A stretch of DNA of 64,000 bases from Paenibacillus_AR mesotrionivorans. Lineage in GTDB: Bacteria; Bacillota; Bacilli; Paenibacillales; NBRC-103111. This document shows, piece by piece, positions 9,779 through 18,797 of the stretch. The translations under genes and the position numbers were made by a program. Location: contig NZ_JBJURJ010000006.1 of assembly GCF_046098205.1 (NCBI RefSeq), positions 1-64,000 of the forward strand. Direction: 5' to 3'. The notes beneath the pieces were generated by a model. It had not been told where the DNA came from. It searched no databases and worked only from the letters and a program-made list of their open reading frames with translations. Every line of letters begins with the position of its first letter. The first letter of the stretch is position 1.

Positions 9779-10657
9779 TCAGCCAATAGGGGTACTTCCA
9801 TCATACGTAGCAATTGCACGGTACAGGTCCGGGCGGCGGTCACGGAATATCCCCCATTCGATCCGTTGGGTTTCCAATTGATCCAGATCAAACTCCGCGG
9901 TGAGGACGGCCTCCTCCTCCCTCCCGGCTTCTGCAACCTTCTGACCGGTGGGTCCGGCAATGAAGGAGGAGCCATAGAAGGTGATGCTGGAGTCGCAATC
10001 GGATTCCAGGCCAATCCGGTTGGAGGCGATGACAGGCATCAAATTGCAGGCTGCATGCCCCAGCATGCACATCTGCCAGTGGTCGCGGGAGTCGATGTTG
10101 CCGTCCTGGGGCTCCGATCCGATGGCCGTGGGGTAGAACAGAAGCTCCGCTCCCATAAGTGCCATGCAGCGGGCCGCTTCGGGATACCATTGATCCCAGC
10201 AGACGCCGACGCCGATTTTGGCATAGCGGGTTTTCCAGACCTTAAAGCCGGTATCCCCCGGGTTAAAATAGAACTTCTCCTCGTAGCCAGGGCCGTCGGG
10301 GATATGGCTTTTGCGGTAGATGCCCAGCACAGAGCCGTCCGCATCAATAACGGCAAGAGAATTGTAGCGGGCGTAATTTTTCTTTTCATAGAAGCTGATG
10401 GGCAGCACAACCTGCAGCTCACGGGCCACTTCCCGGAAGTGGGCGACCGCTTTGTTTTCCTCCAGCTCTCTGGCATAAACGTAATAGTCGGACTTTTCCT
10501 TCTGGCAAAAATACGGTGTCTCAAACAGCTCCTGAAGCAGGATGATCTGTGCCCCTTTGGCTGCAGCCTCCCGGACCAGCTTATCCGCCCGGCGGATGTT
10601 CTCTTCGATATCGGACGTACAGCTCATTTGGGTAGCCGCTACGGTAACTTTTCTCAT
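9779..10657 (-). CDS. aguB: N-carbamoylputrescine amidase
   Basis: A 292-residue nitrilase-family enzyme that hydrolyses N-carbamoylputrescine to putrescine, CO2 and ammonia. The catalytic Glu (QELFETPYF), Lys (KSHIPDGPGY) and Cys (GVGVCWDQWYPE) regions are all visible, and length and sequence match the AguB subgroup. The ATG at 10657 is chosen because AGGAGGGACAATC precedes it; an upstream in-frame start has no such site. It follows aguA by 50 bases in the same operon. Confidence 0.93.
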   Translation of the reverse strand: MRKVTVAATQMSCTSDIEENIRRADKLVREAAAKGAQIILLQELFETPYFCQKEKSDYYVYARELEENKAVAHFREVARELQVVLPISFYEKKNYARYNSLAVIDADGSVLGIYRKSHIPDGPGYEEKFYFNPGDTGFKVWKTRYAKIGVGVCWDQWYPEAARCMALMGAELLFYPTAIGSEPQDGNIDSRDHWQMCMLGHAACNLMPVIASNRIGLESDCDSSITFYGSSFIAGPTGQKVAEAGREEEAVLTAEFDLDQLETQRIEWGIFRDRRPDLYRAIATYDGSTPIG

Positions 10658-10707
10658 GATTGTCCCTCCTGAAGGTTTTGCGGGAAGCAAAACTGGATCG
10701 TAAGCAT

Positions 10708-11736
10708 TTATTGTGCCGCAGGCATCTGCTGGGTGGTGCAGTGCACGTTTCCACCCTCCTTAATAATCGCCATACCATCTACGGTACGGATGCGTCGTCC
10801 GGGGAAGGTACGCGCCAGCGTCTCCTCCGCCAGGCGGTCCGTCTCCGCCGCGTCTGCGCCGAATACAGGCAGAATAATACCGCCGTTGACAAAATAGAAA
10901 TTCAGATAGCTCAGGGTCAAGCGTTTTCCATTGTACTCCCTGTACGGAGGCTGCTGAATCCGGATAACCTCCAGTGGGCGGCCCTTGGCATCTACCGCTG
11001 CGGAAAGAATTCCGATATTCTCCCGGGTAATATCCGTGTTCTCGTCTCCCGGTTCACCGGACACCTGAAGAATGACCTTGCCGGGTGCCGCGAAGCAGGC
11101 AATATTATCTACATGCCCGTCGGTTTCGTCACCGCTTAAGCCGCGTTTGAGCCAGATCACCTTTTCTGTGCCGGTATGGAGCTTCAGCTCTTCCTCGATC
11201 TGTTCCCGGGTCAAATCCGGGTTGCGGTTGGGATTCAGCAGACACTCCTCGGTAGTAAGGATGGTGCCTTCCCCGTCGGTGTGGATGGAGCCGCCCTCCA
11301 TCACAATTGGGGCATCAAACTGCCGGACTCCCGTATGGGCGATAATGGCCGGAGCTACTGCGTCATCCAAATCCCAAGGCTCGTATTTGCCGCCCCAGGC
11401 ATTGAAGCCCCAGTTGACGGCTCCCAGCTTCCCGGCTTTATCCGCAAGGAAGGTGGGGCCGTTGTCGCGGAGCCAGGCGTCATTGTGGGCAATAGGCAGA
11501 CATTCCGCCCGAACTCCAGCCAGTCTGGAGCGCACCATGGCTTCATCTCCCGGATTCACCACCACGGTCACCAGCTCAAATTCGGCGATGGCCCGGATAA
11601 TTTGTTCATAGCCGAGGCATACGTCCTCATAATCCTCGGGGTATACCATGGAGTCCCGGACAGGCCAGGAGATAAATGTGCCGCTATGTTCAGCCCACTC
11701 GGGGGGCATGGTGTAGGAAAGCTCTTTTGGATACAT
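10708..11736 (-). CDS. aguA: Agmatine deiminase
   Basis: A 342-residue peptidyl-arginine-deiminase-fold enzyme converting agmatine to N-carbamoylputrescine plus ammonia. The guanidine-binding and catalytic stretches EGGSIHTDGEGT and GDETDGHVDN and the C-terminal nucleophile motif GGNVHCTTQQMP are present. It opens the aguA-aguB unit, which gives a two-step route from agmatine to putrescine. No arginine decarboxylase or agmatine transporter gene lies nearby. Confidence 0.94.
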   Translation of the reverse strand: MYPKELSYTMPPEWAEHSGTFISWPVRDSMVYPEDYEDVCLGYEQIIRAIAEFELVTVVVNPGDEAMVRSRLAGVRAECLPIAHNDAWLRDNGPTFLADKAGKLGAVNWGFNAWGGKYEPWDLDDAVAPAIIAHTGVRQFDAPIVMEGGSIHTDGEGTILTTEECLLNPNRNPDLTREQIEEELKLHTGTEKVIWLKRGLSGDETDGHVDNIACFAAPGKVILQVSGEPGDENTDITRENIGILSAAVDAKGRPLEVIRIQQPPYREYNGKRLTLSYLNFYFVNGGIILPVFGADAAETDRLAEETLARTFPGRRIRTVDGMAIIKEGGNVHCTTQQMPAAQ

Positions 11737-11849
11737 GGGGTCCCTCGCATTTCTTTTGCGTGTAATGTTGTTAGACAGTTTGGAGCCCGTCCATCAACTT
11801 CTTATCATATAATAAAAACTCTTGTCCCACAATGGCACTCTTTACATCA

Positions 11850-11893
11850 AAAACGGCCCCCGCCTCTTTCGAGATGGGAGCCGCATTTTAATT
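11850..11893 (-). terminator. Terminator after qoxD
   Basis: On the minus strand GCGGCTCCC and GGGGGCCG form an imperfect stem followed by TTTTT, just past the qoxD stop codon. Confidence 0.65.
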
Positions 11894-11899
11894 TTCACA

Positions 11900-12199
11900 T
11901 CAGTGGGTTTGATGCAAACCGGACATAATCCAGATTGTACCCACAACAATGACCACAACCAGGAAAACCATATACGCAATATTGAGCAGCTGCATCTTCC
12001 GGTCATCGCCTTCATTGACATGCATGAACATAAACAGCTGAAGGCCGGCCTGGAGAATAGCCAAAGACCCGATGATCCACATAATGGCCGAAAAGCTCAA
12101 TGATGTGCGGAGGGCAATTGCTCCTGCCAGGAAGGTCATCAGAAGAGAACCGAGAAAACCCAGGACTTGTGCGGTGGGAAAGCCGGCTTTCTTATGCAT
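11900..12199 (-). CDS. qoxD: Quinol oxidase aa3-600 subunit IV
   Basis: A 99-residue protein with three predicted membrane helices and the conserved ILQAGLQLFMFMH stretch of bacterial oxidase subunit IV (QoxD/CyoD/CtaF). It is the last gene of the qoxABCD operon and starts one base after the qoxC stop. It is shorter than Bacillus QoxD because it lacks the histidine-rich tail. It is thought to aid assembly of the copper site of subunit I. Confidence 0.9.
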   Translation of the reverse strand: MHKKAGFPTAQVLGFLGSLLMTFLAGAIALRTSLSFSAIMWIIGSLAILQAGLQLFMFMHVNEGDDRKMQLLNIAYMVFLVVVIVVGTIWIMSGLHQTH

Positions 12200-12200
12200 C

Positions 12201-12806
12201 TTACATCACCATTCCTTTCAGGTAGACGAAGGTATAGATAAAGATCCACACCACGTCCAGGAAGTGCCAGTACAAGCCGATGATAAAGGCTTTGCGGGTA
12301 GTGACGGGCGTCAGCCCCCGCTGAAGCAGCTGGATAATAATCAGTATCGCCCAGCCGATCCCGAAGGTCACGTGCAAGCCGTGGGTACCCAGCAGCACGA
12401 AGAAGCTGGACAGGAAGGCGCTGGTCTGCATGGTTGCCCCTTCGTGGATATAGTGGGCAAACTCGTTGATTTCCATAAACAGAAAGCCTGCGCCCAACAA
12501 GAGGGTGACTACCAGCCAGCCAATGAGCCCTTTGAGACTGCCACGCCGCATTTGCAGAATGGCCAGGCCGCAGGTGAAGCTGGAGGTTAAGAGCAGCACG
12601 GTCTGAATCAGAACGTCGCGGATATTAATCAGGTCCTGATGAGTGGGTCCCCCCGCATACCGGTGATACAGCGCGGCGTAGACGCCGAAGAGAGTGGCGA
12701 ACAGTACAATCTCTGCTCCCAGGAAGATCCAGAAGCCAAGGATATTCATCCGGCTCTGCTCTGTCCGGTACTCCATCGGCAGGGCCGTATTCTCATGATG
12801 CGTCAT
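12201..12806 (-). CDS. qoxC: Quinol oxidase aa3-600 subunit III
   Basis: A 201-residue protein with five membrane helices. It matches QoxC closely in NILGFWIFLGAEIVLFATL, SSFTCGLAILQMRRGS and GLYWHFLDVVWIFIYT. It is part of the proton-pumping menaquinol oxidase. It overlaps the end of qoxB by 14 bases, which implies translational coupling, with AGAGGTGAACAAGT before the ATG. Confidence 0.93.
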   Translation of the reverse strand: MTHHENTALPMEYRTEQSRMNILGFWIFLGAEIVLFATLFGVYAALYHRYAGGPTHQDLINIRDVLIQTVLLLTSSFTCGLAILQMRRGSLKGLIGWLVVTLLLGAGFLFMEINEFAHYIHEGATMQTSAFLSSFFVLLGTHGLHVTFGIGWAILIIIQLLQRGLTPVTTRKAFIIGLYWHFLDVVWIFIYTFVYLKGMVM

Positions 12807-14772
12807 ACTTGTTCACCTCTTTCTCCATGCTTCTCCATGCTTTCTCCCGATACGCGATCTCATGGGTATGCACATGATAACCCTCATCATAGTCGAAGGA
12901 ACGGATGATCAAGCCGACCACAACGCCAACCAGTGCCACCAAGGCGGCAATATGGAGCTCGAAGACCAGCAGGAAGCCGGCTACCATAAACACTCCGCCC
13001 ATATACACCGGCAGCCAGGAATTGCGCGGCATATGGATTTCCTCCAGCTCAGACTCCTTCAGCGTCAAGCCTTCACCCTTCTTCTTCATGTGCCAGAAGG
13101 CATCCAGCGATTTCACTACCGGAATCTTGGCAAAGTTATAGAATTGCGGCGGGGAAGCCGTTGTCCACTCCAGGGTGCGGGCATCCCACGGGTCACTGAC
13201 GACATTCTTCGGACCGTAGCGGAAGCTCCAATAAATATTGTAGCAGAATACGGCGAAGCCGGCTGCCAATACTGCGCTGCCCAGACCCGAAAGCAGGAAC
13301 AGCGGTGAAAAGCCCGATTCCTCGGAGTAGGTGTAGGCCCGTCTTACCGCGCCGTTCAGTCCCAGGAAGAACATCGGCATAAATGTTACGTTGAAGCCGA
13401 TAACGAACAGCCAAAAATGCCACTTGCCCAAACGTTCGTTAAGCAGGGTGCCGAAAATCTTCGGCCACCAGTAGTATAGGCCAGCAAAGACGGCGAATAC
13501 AACGCCGGGGATCAGCACATAGTGGAAATGCGCCACCAGGAACAAGGTATTGTGATACTGGTAATCCGCAGCGCCCATAGCCAGCATGACGCCGGTTACG
13601 CCGCCGATGACGAAGCAGGGAACAAAGGCCAGCGCCCACAGCATAGCAGTGGTCATCTTGATCCGCCCCTTGCGCATGGTGAACAGCCAGTTGAACATCT
13701 TCACCCCGGTGGGAATCGCAATGAGCATGGTGGAGATGGAGAAGAATGAATTTACCCCGGGCCCGGCCCCCATAGTATAGAAGTGATGGACCCAAACCAG
13801 CATACTTAGCACAGAGATGCCCACAATAGAAACGATCATGGATGTGTAGCCGTACAGCGTCTTGCGGGAGAAGGTAGCTATCACCTCGGAGAAAATCCCG
13901 AAAGCCGGCAGAACAACAATGTAAACCTCGGGATGGCCCCAGAGCCAGAACAGATTGGCCCACAGCATATCCATACCCCCGGCAGACACTGTGAAGAAGT
14001 GGGTGCCGTACAGACGGTCAAAGGTCATCAGAGCCAGCGCCACAGTAAGAATCGGGAACGCGGCAACAATAATCAGGTTGGTAACCAGGGAGGTCCAAGT
14101 AAACATAGGCATCTTGAACAGGGTCATCCCCGGAGCACGCATCTTCATAATCGTCACAATAAAGTTGACGCCGGTCATCAGCGTTCCGATACCTGAAATC
14201 TGAAGCGCCACGGCATAAAAGTTATTGCCGATACCCGGGCTGAACTCCTTGCCTGCCAGCGGGAAGTAAGAGGTCCAGCCGGCATCCGGAGAACCGCCGA
14301 CGACGAAGCTCAGGTTGAACAGCATGGCTCCGCTGAAGAACAGCCAGAAGCTCAGAGCATTCAATTGTGGGTATGCCACGTCGCGGGCGCCGATCTGCAG
14401 CGGAATAATAATATTCATAAGACCGATGAGCATAGGCATGGCCATGAACAAAATCATGACCACACCGTGAGTCGTGAAGACCTCGTTATAATGCTGCGCA
14501 TTTAAAAATTCCATTTCCGGGCGAGAGGTCTGGACCTTCATCATCAGACCGTCCATACCGCCGCGGAAGAACATAGCCACACCTGAGAGTATATACATGA
14601 TACCGATTTTCTTGTGGTCAACCGTGGTGATCCATTCTTTCCACAGCCATTGCCAGCGCTTGAGATAAATCAGCAGCGCTACAATGCCCACCGATACCAG
14701 AACAATCGAAATCTGGGCGCCGAGAATCATCGGATCCCCGGTTACCAGTATTTTATCCCATTTAATGCCCAT
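12793..14772 (-). CDS. qoxB: Quinol oxidase aa3-600 subunit I
   Basis: The catalytic haem-copper subunit, 659 residues from the chosen ATG, with many membrane helices. It carries the haem/copper ligand region WGHPEVYIVVLPAFG, the HHFYTMG copper histidines and the TGVMLAM/HFHYVL region. The start MGIKWDKILVTGDP aligns with Bacillus QoxB, and GGGGGTGAAAAGC precedes that ATG; an open frame continues 51 codons upstream but lies inside qoxA. It overlaps the qoxA stop by 11 bases. Confidence 0.95.
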   Translation of the reverse strand: MGIKWDKILVTGDPMILGAQISIVLVSVGIVALLIYLKRWQWLWKEWITTVDHKKIGIMYILSGVAMFFRGGMDGLMMKVQTSRPEMEFLNAQHYNEVFTTHGVVMILFMAMPMLIGLMNIIIPLQIGARDVAYPQLNALSFWLFFSGAMLFNLSFVVGGSPDAGWTSYFPLAGKEFSPGIGNNFYAVALQISGIGTLMTGVNFIVTIMKMRAPGMTLFKMPMFTWTSLVTNLIIVAAFPILTVALALMTFDRLYGTHFFTVSAGGMDMLWANLFWLWGHPEVYIVVLPAFGIFSEVIATFSRKTLYGYTSMIVSIVGISVLSMLVWVHHFYTMGAGPGVNSFFSISTMLIAIPTGVKMFNWLFTMRKGRIKMTTAMLWALAFVPCFVIGGVTGVMLAMGAADYQYHNTLFLVAHFHYVLIPGVVFAVFAGLYYWWPKIFGTLLNERLGKWHFWLFVIGFNVTFMPMFFLGLNGAVRRAYTYSEESGFSPLFLLSGLGSAVLAAGFAVFCYNIYWSFRYGPKNVVSDPWDARTLEWTTASPPQFYNFAKIPVVKSLDAFWHMKKKGEGLTLKESELEEIHMPRNSWLPVYMGGVFMVAGFLLVFELHIAALVALVGVVVGLIIRSFDYDEGYHVHTHEIAYREKAWRSMEKEVNKYDAS

Positions 14773-15739
14773 GCTTTTCACCCCCGTCTTTCTTGGTGTT
14801 GTTTTGGGATTCACCGCTGTTTGGTGCATTGTATTGATCAGGCTCGGTGAAGGTTTTACCCGGATAGCCGTGATCCAGACGGTACATCTCCGGATTGGTG
14901 TAAGACTTGGAATCCGGATCCGCATGGTTTACCCATTCCAGGTGAGTGTTGGAATATGTCTGCCGTCCCAAATGGGTGGGCTCCAGCAGCTTCTCATATT
15001 CCGGCTCGGACAGCTTGGGAGCAGTGGCCTTCACGTCGCTCACCCATTCCTCAAACTCCTTGGGGGTTTGGCTCAGAACCTCAAACTCCATTCCTGAATA
15101 ACCCTTGCCATTAAAGTTGGTGTTGCGGCCCAGATAGGAGCCCGGGTGGTCTGCCGCCAAAAACAGCTGGTTCTCCATCTTCGCCATGGCATACTTCTGG
15201 CCAGCAAGAGCCGGAATCCAGAAGGACTGCATGGTACCGGCGGAGGTCAGCCTGAAATCCACCGTACGCCCCGCGGGGATATTCACGTAGTTCACTGTCT
15301 CAATGTTTTGCTCCGGATAGCTGAAAATCCATTTCCAGTCTGCAGAGGTCACATGAATCACAAGCGGAGTCTGGTCCTCATAACCGGCAGGCACATCCTC
15401 CAGCTTGTACAGGGCCTTCACCGTAGGAATGGTCAGGGCGATCACGATCAGGATCGGAATCACAACCCAGGTAATCTCCAGGGCAAGGCTGCCATGCTCC
15501 TCGGGGGGCTCGTAATCCTCGTTCCCCGGCTTCTCCCGGTATTTCCACACAATGAAAACAAACAAACCGATCACAACAACCACGACCAACAGCATCCACA
15601 TCAAGGACCAGTTAATCAGCTCAGCAATGCTTCTTGCCACAGGCCCCTGGGGATTCAACACCACCAGACTTTCGCAGCCGCTCAAAAGAGCCGTTCCTGC
15701 ACCTGCAGTCAACAGAGCAAGCAGCCTTTTCATTCGCAT
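14762..15739 (-). CDS. qoxA: Quinol oxidase aa3-600 subunit II (lipoprotein)
   Basis: A 325-residue subunit II with a lipoprotein signal peptide (LLSGC lipobox, Cys22), two membrane helices and an extracytoplasmic cupredoxin domain. The dinuclear CuA ligands (C-x3-C-x3-H-x2-M) are absent; the equivalent stretch reads GRNTNFNGKGYSG. That identifies a menaquinol oxidase and not a cytochrome c oxidase, in line with QoxA-like sequences such as YPEQNIETVNYVNIP. The ATG at 15739 follows GGGGAG by nine bases. First gene of qoxABCD. Confidence 0.93.
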   Translation of the reverse strand: MRMKRLLALLTAGAGTALLSGCESLVVLNPQGPVARSIAELINWSLMWMLLVVVVVIGLFVFIVWKYREKPGNEDYEPPEEHGSLALEITWVVIPILIVIALTIPTVKALYKLEDVPAGYEDQTPLVIHVTSADWKWIFSYPEQNIETVNYVNIPAGRTVDFRLTSAGTMQSFWIPALAGQKYAMAKMENQLFLAADHPGSYLGRNTNFNGKGYSGMEFEVLSQTPKEFEEWVSDVKATAPKLSEPEYEKLLEPTHLGRQTYSNTHLEWVNHADPDSKSYTNPEMYRLDHGYPGKTFTEPDQYNAPNSGESQNNTKKDGGEKHGH

Positions 15740-15804
15740 GTATGCCAACTCCCCTTCTCACAGAAATGCGAATTTCACAATATGTTCAATCCACTCTCTT
15801 TTTT

Positions 15805-15820
15805 TGTGATATTTATCACT
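15805..15820. promoter_or_regulatory. Fnr/Crp-type palindrome upstream of qoxA
   Basis: TGTGATATTTATCACT is a nearly perfect inverted repeat matching the TGTGA-N6-TCACA operator of Fnr and Crp family regulators. It lies about 65 bases upstream of the qoxA start. A role in oxygen-dependent control of the terminal oxidase is inferred; no fnr gene is present in the window. Confidence 0.55.
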
Positions 15821-16000
15821 TTACAAATGAAATCTTAACATGAAAATCAGTTTTCAGCTATCTGAAATTGTTACAAAAATAGTAAGGAAAATTATACAAA
15901 TGACTTTTTTTACCTCATCTGCTATACTATTTGATTGCATCTTGAGAATTGTTAATATTTAGTTGATTCTATGTGATAGCCTGGCCTTTCATACCTCTAA
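15821..16000. other. A/T-rich intergenic region upstream of qoxABCD
   Basis: About 180 bases, much more A/T-rich than the surrounding genes, between the qox operon and the rplT terminator. It should contain the qox promoter. I see no convincing ORF or structured RNA in it. Confidence 0.5.
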
Positions 16001-16003
16001 AAT

Positions 16004-16043
16004 GCAAAAAAACCGGACAAGGAGATTGCTCTCCCGGTCCGGG
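16004..16043 (-). terminator. Terminator after rplT
   Basis: On the minus strand CCGGAC-CGGGAGA, a GCAA tetraloop, then TCTCCTT-GTCCGG followed by TTTTTTT, 30 bases past the rplT stop. Confidence 0.88.
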
Positions 16044-16072
16044 TCTTTTCAGTCACGCGTCTATCCGCGGTA

Positions 16073-16432
16073 CTAGGCGTTCAGCTTTACCTTAGCAGCG
16101 GCAGCCAGATCGGAGAATGCCTTAGCGTCGGTTACAGCCAGGTCAGCCAGGATCTTGCGGTTTACGTCGATGCCGGCCAGCTTCAAGCCGTACATGAACT
16201 TGCTGTAGGACAATCCGTTTTGACGGGAAGCCGCATTGATACGGGCGATCCACAGCTTGCGGAAATCGCGCTTCACTTGACGGCGGTCACGGAATGCGTA
16301 CATGTGGGACTTCATTACCTGCTCGTTAGCAGTTCTGAATAACCGGTGTTTGGAGCCAAAATAGCCCTTTGCCAGCTTCAAGATTTTTTTATGACGACGA
16401 CGAGTCACAAACCCGCCCTTAACTCTTGCCAT
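16073..16432 (-). CDS. rplT: 50S ribosomal protein L20
   Basis: A 119-residue, strongly basic protein matching L20 over its full length (MARVKGGFVTRRRHKKILKL, LWIARINAASRQNGLSYS). It is needed for early assembly of the large subunit. It is also the usual autoregulator of infC-rpmI-rplT operons in Firmicutes, through the leader RNA. Last gene of the operon, 132 bases after rpmI. Confidence 0.98.
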   Translation of the reverse strand: MARVKGGFVTRRRHKKILKLAKGYFGSKHRLFRTANEQVMKSHMYAFRDRRQVKRDFRKLWIARINAASRQNGLSYSKFMYGLKLAGIDVNRKILADLAVTDAKAFSDLAAAAKVKLNA

Positions 16433-16564
16433 AGTAGTCAGCCTCCTGAATAAATGAATTGCTTTGCCCTGATAACTTGCTCCGTGCCAGAGGCCGGATC
16501 ATGTTATGGAAGCCTCGGAATTGGCTTTAGCCAATCTGAGGGGGAATTTCGTCCGAAACGTTGT

Positions 16565-16765
16565 TTACTTCACGTATACCAGCAGGGACTCAATACGCTT
16601 GGTATCGCCCTTGGTCATGATGGCAGATTTGCCCAATCTGGCCTTTTGCTTGGAGCTCTTGTGCTCCAGAATGTGGCGTTTGCCCGATTTGTTTCTCTTG
16701 ATTTTGCCAGTACCGGTTTTCGTGAAACGCTTGGCAGCGCCACGGTGAGTTTTCATCTTAGGCAT
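16565..16765 (-). CDS. rpmI: 50S ribosomal protein L35
   Basis: A 66-residue basic protein beginning MPKMKTHRGAAKRFTKTGTG, the standard L35 sequence. Middle gene of infC-rpmI-rplT, 37 bases after infC. Confidence 0.98.
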   Translation of the reverse strand: MPKMKTHRGAAKRFTKTGTGKIKRNKSGKRHILEHKSSKQKARLGKSAIMTKGDTKRIESLLVYVK

Positions 16766-16802
16766 TGCTGAAGTCCTCCTAATAGTTATTCCCGGCTCCG
16801 AA

Positions 16803-17309
16803 TCACTTCGGCGCCAGTATCATAATCATGCTGCGGCCTTCCAGTTTGGGTCTGCGCTCCACTGTACAAATGCTCTCAGCTTCAGTCGCTACCCGCTCCA
16901 GCACACGCTGGCCAATGGAAGCATGAGTAATTTCACGGCCGCGGAAACGTACGCTGCACTTCACCTTGTCTCCGTCCTGAATGAACTTCAGAACATTGCG
17001 GAGCTTGGTCTGGAAGTCGTGCTCGTCGATGGTGGCGCTGAAGCGGACTTCCTTCAGGTCAACAATCTTCTGATTCTTGCGCGCTTCCTTTTCTTTCTTC
17101 TGGGTCTCATACCGGAACTTGCCGTAATCCATGATCCGGCAAACCGGCGGTTTGGCGGTAGGCGCTACATTTACCAGGTCCAGATTCGCATCCTGAGCCA
17201 TTTGCAGTGCTTCCCGGAAAGGCTTAATCCCCAGTTGTTCACTTTCGGGACCGATCAAACGGACTTCCTTGGCGCGAATCTCTTCGTTAATCATATGATC
17301 CTTGCTAAT
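16803..17309 (-). CDS. infC: Translation initiation factor IF-3 (AUU start)
   Basis: A 168-residue IF-3: N-terminal domain with LGIKPFREALQMAQDANLDL and PPVCRIMDYGKF, a basic linker, and a C-terminal domain ending RSMIMILAPK. The best start is the ATT at 17307-17309. GGAGGT lies exactly eight bases upstream, and the added residues (fMet-SKDHMINEE) align with the Bacillus start. The ATG at 17294 has no ribosome site. AUU is the known rare start of infC; because IF-3 discriminates against it, the protein limits its own synthesis. Confidence 0.95.
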   Translation of the reverse strand: MSKDHMINEEIRAKEVRLIGPESEQLGIKPFREALQMAQDANLDLVNVAPTAKPPVCRIMDYGKFRYETQKKEKEARKNQKIVDLKEVRFSATIDEHDFQTKLRNVLKFIQDGDKVKCSVRFRGREITHASIGQRVLERVATEAESICTVERRPKLEGRSMIMILAPK

Positions 17310-17500
17310 AACGTTCCACCTCCACTAGTTTCTCACCTGTACCTTGAACCTAAAAAAAGGATGCAGGCACTAACCGCCCACATCCTGATCTCGCGTCATA
17401 AGCAACACTGCTAAGCGTTCACTTAAGTGACTAGAACCAGCCAACGCTCTGTCGGTCAGGTGAGAAGCGGGCGCTTCTTCTTAATAGCACTCAAACAGTC
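17310..17500 (-). promoter_or_regulatory. infC-rpmI-rplT leader with attenuator (L20 leader type)
   Basis: About 190 untranslated bases precede infC. On the minus strand they contain a GC-rich motif GCGCCCGCTTCTCACC and then a terminator hairpin (GGATG...CATCC followed by seven T, 17352-17386) placed before the infC ribosome site. A terminator inside the leader is the layout of the Firmicute L20 leader, in which L20 binding promotes premature termination. The full Rfam-type fold was not computed. Confidence 0.72.
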
Positions 17501-17564
17501 TAACATAGAAACTCAGTCAAGTCAAACCAAATTTAACTATCTGCAAACACGGGATCTAAAGCCC

Positions 17565-18797
17565 TTAGCTGGCCTGCTTGCTCTGTACTTCCTCCAGCCG
17601 GAGCACCCGGGTATGCTGGGTGTGGCTCCATTGTTTGTTGTTCTGGGTGAAGAAGGCGTAGAAGGTTACCGGGTACCACGATACCAGGAACACCGGGAAC
17701 AGGATGAGCGACTTCCAGATCTTCTTCGGCGCCCGCTCCATATACAGAGCCAGCGGGAACACCAGGACATTCAGCAGGTACAGTACGCCGAAGAACCAGG
17801 GCGCATTTTCGAACAGAGAGGTGAAGTACGGCTCTGGCCGGAGCTGGTCGGCATACAGCATGATGGTGATGATGCCGCTCAGGAACAGGTTGTAGACGTT
17901 CAAGGCATAAACGGCGGTGTCCACCTTAGCCCAGTTGCCTTCCTTCAGCCCCTGCCATACGAGGGGGAAGAAGTAGCGACGGGCCACATCGAAGTGTCCC
18001 TGCATCCAGCGCAGCCGTTGGCGGGCCGATGCATTAAAGGACAACGGCTTCTCGTCGTATACCTTGGCATCATAGTCGAAATACGGCTTGATGCCCCTCT
18101 TGACGCAGCGCATGGTAAATTCCAAATCCTCCACCAGACTGGTGGCGCCCCAGCCCATTTCCTTCAGCAGGGTGGTCTCAAAGCACATGCCGGTGCCGCC
18201 CAGATAATTGGCCAGCCCCAGATTGGTGCGGGGCAGCTGCCACAGACGGTTGCAGTACCAGTACGAAATGGCATACGAGGAGGTAATCCAGGAATCATGC
18301 GGATTCTTGGTATCCAGATAAGCTTGGACCACACGGTGGCCGGCACAAAGGTCGTTATTCATGTGGATCAGGAAATCCTGCTCCACCAGGTTGTCCGCAT
18401 CAAACATCACGATGCCGTCATAGGTGCGGGGAAGCTTCCACAGCTCCTTGAGCATCCATTCGATGGCGTATCCCTTGCCGCGGAGGTTGGGATTAAAACG
18501 TTCGAAAGCATAAACGCCGTGGCTTCTGGCAATATCGGCGGTATTGTCGGTGCAGTTGTCACAGATGACCATCACATCATACAGCTCTTTGGGGTAATTC
18601 AACCTCTTCAAATTCTCCAGCAGCGCTCCGACCACCTGGCCCTCGTTATGGGCGGCAACCAGAATGGCAAACGACTTTTGCGGCTCGAAGCTTTTTTTGT
18701 TATTTTTACGCACCCATCCAAAAAACGTAAGCACAAGCTGATACGCGCCGATTAAAGCTAATATCAGCTGCAAAGCCAAAACAATATGGTCCAGCAT
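17565..18797 (-). CDS. Membrane-bound family 2 glycosyltransferase
   Basis: A 410-residue processive-type glycosyltransferase. A membrane helix (about 5-28) is followed by a GT2 catalytic domain with ILVAAHNE, DNCTDNT, MFDADN (metal/nucleotide-sugar Asp) and the RQRLRWMQGH form of the QxxRW motif. Two or more membrane helices follow at about 300-390. This resembles the cellulose synthase / poly-N-acetylglucosamine synthase group. The sugar and acceptor cannot be read. It is separated from the next glycosyltransferase gene by 400 bases, so a common operon is not assured. Confidence 0.85.
   Translation of the reverse strand: MLDHIVLALQLILALIGAYQLVLTFFGWVRKNNKKSFEPQKSFAILVAAHNEGQVVGALLENLKRLNYPKELYDVMVICDNCTDNTADIARSHGVYAFERFNPNLRGKGYAIEWMLKELWKLPRTYDGIVMFDADNLVEQDFLIHMNNDLCAGHRVVQAYLDTKNPHDSWITSSYAISYWYCNRLWQLPRTNLGLANYLGGTGMCFETTLLKEMGWGATSLVEDLEFTMRCVKRGIKPYFDYDAKVYDEKPLSFNASARQRLRWMQGHFDVARRYFFPLVWQGLKEGNWAKVDTAVYALNVYNLFLSGIITIMLYADQLRPEPYFTSLFENAPWFFGVLYLLNVLVFPLALYMERAPKKIWKSLILFPVFLVSWYPVTFYAFFTQNNKQWSHTQHTRVLRLEEVQSKQAS

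Noticed and set aside
14762..15739. Cytochrome c oxidase subunit II (CtaC)
   Set aside because: The CuA ligands are missing and the sequence follows QoxA, so the operon is a quinol oxidase.
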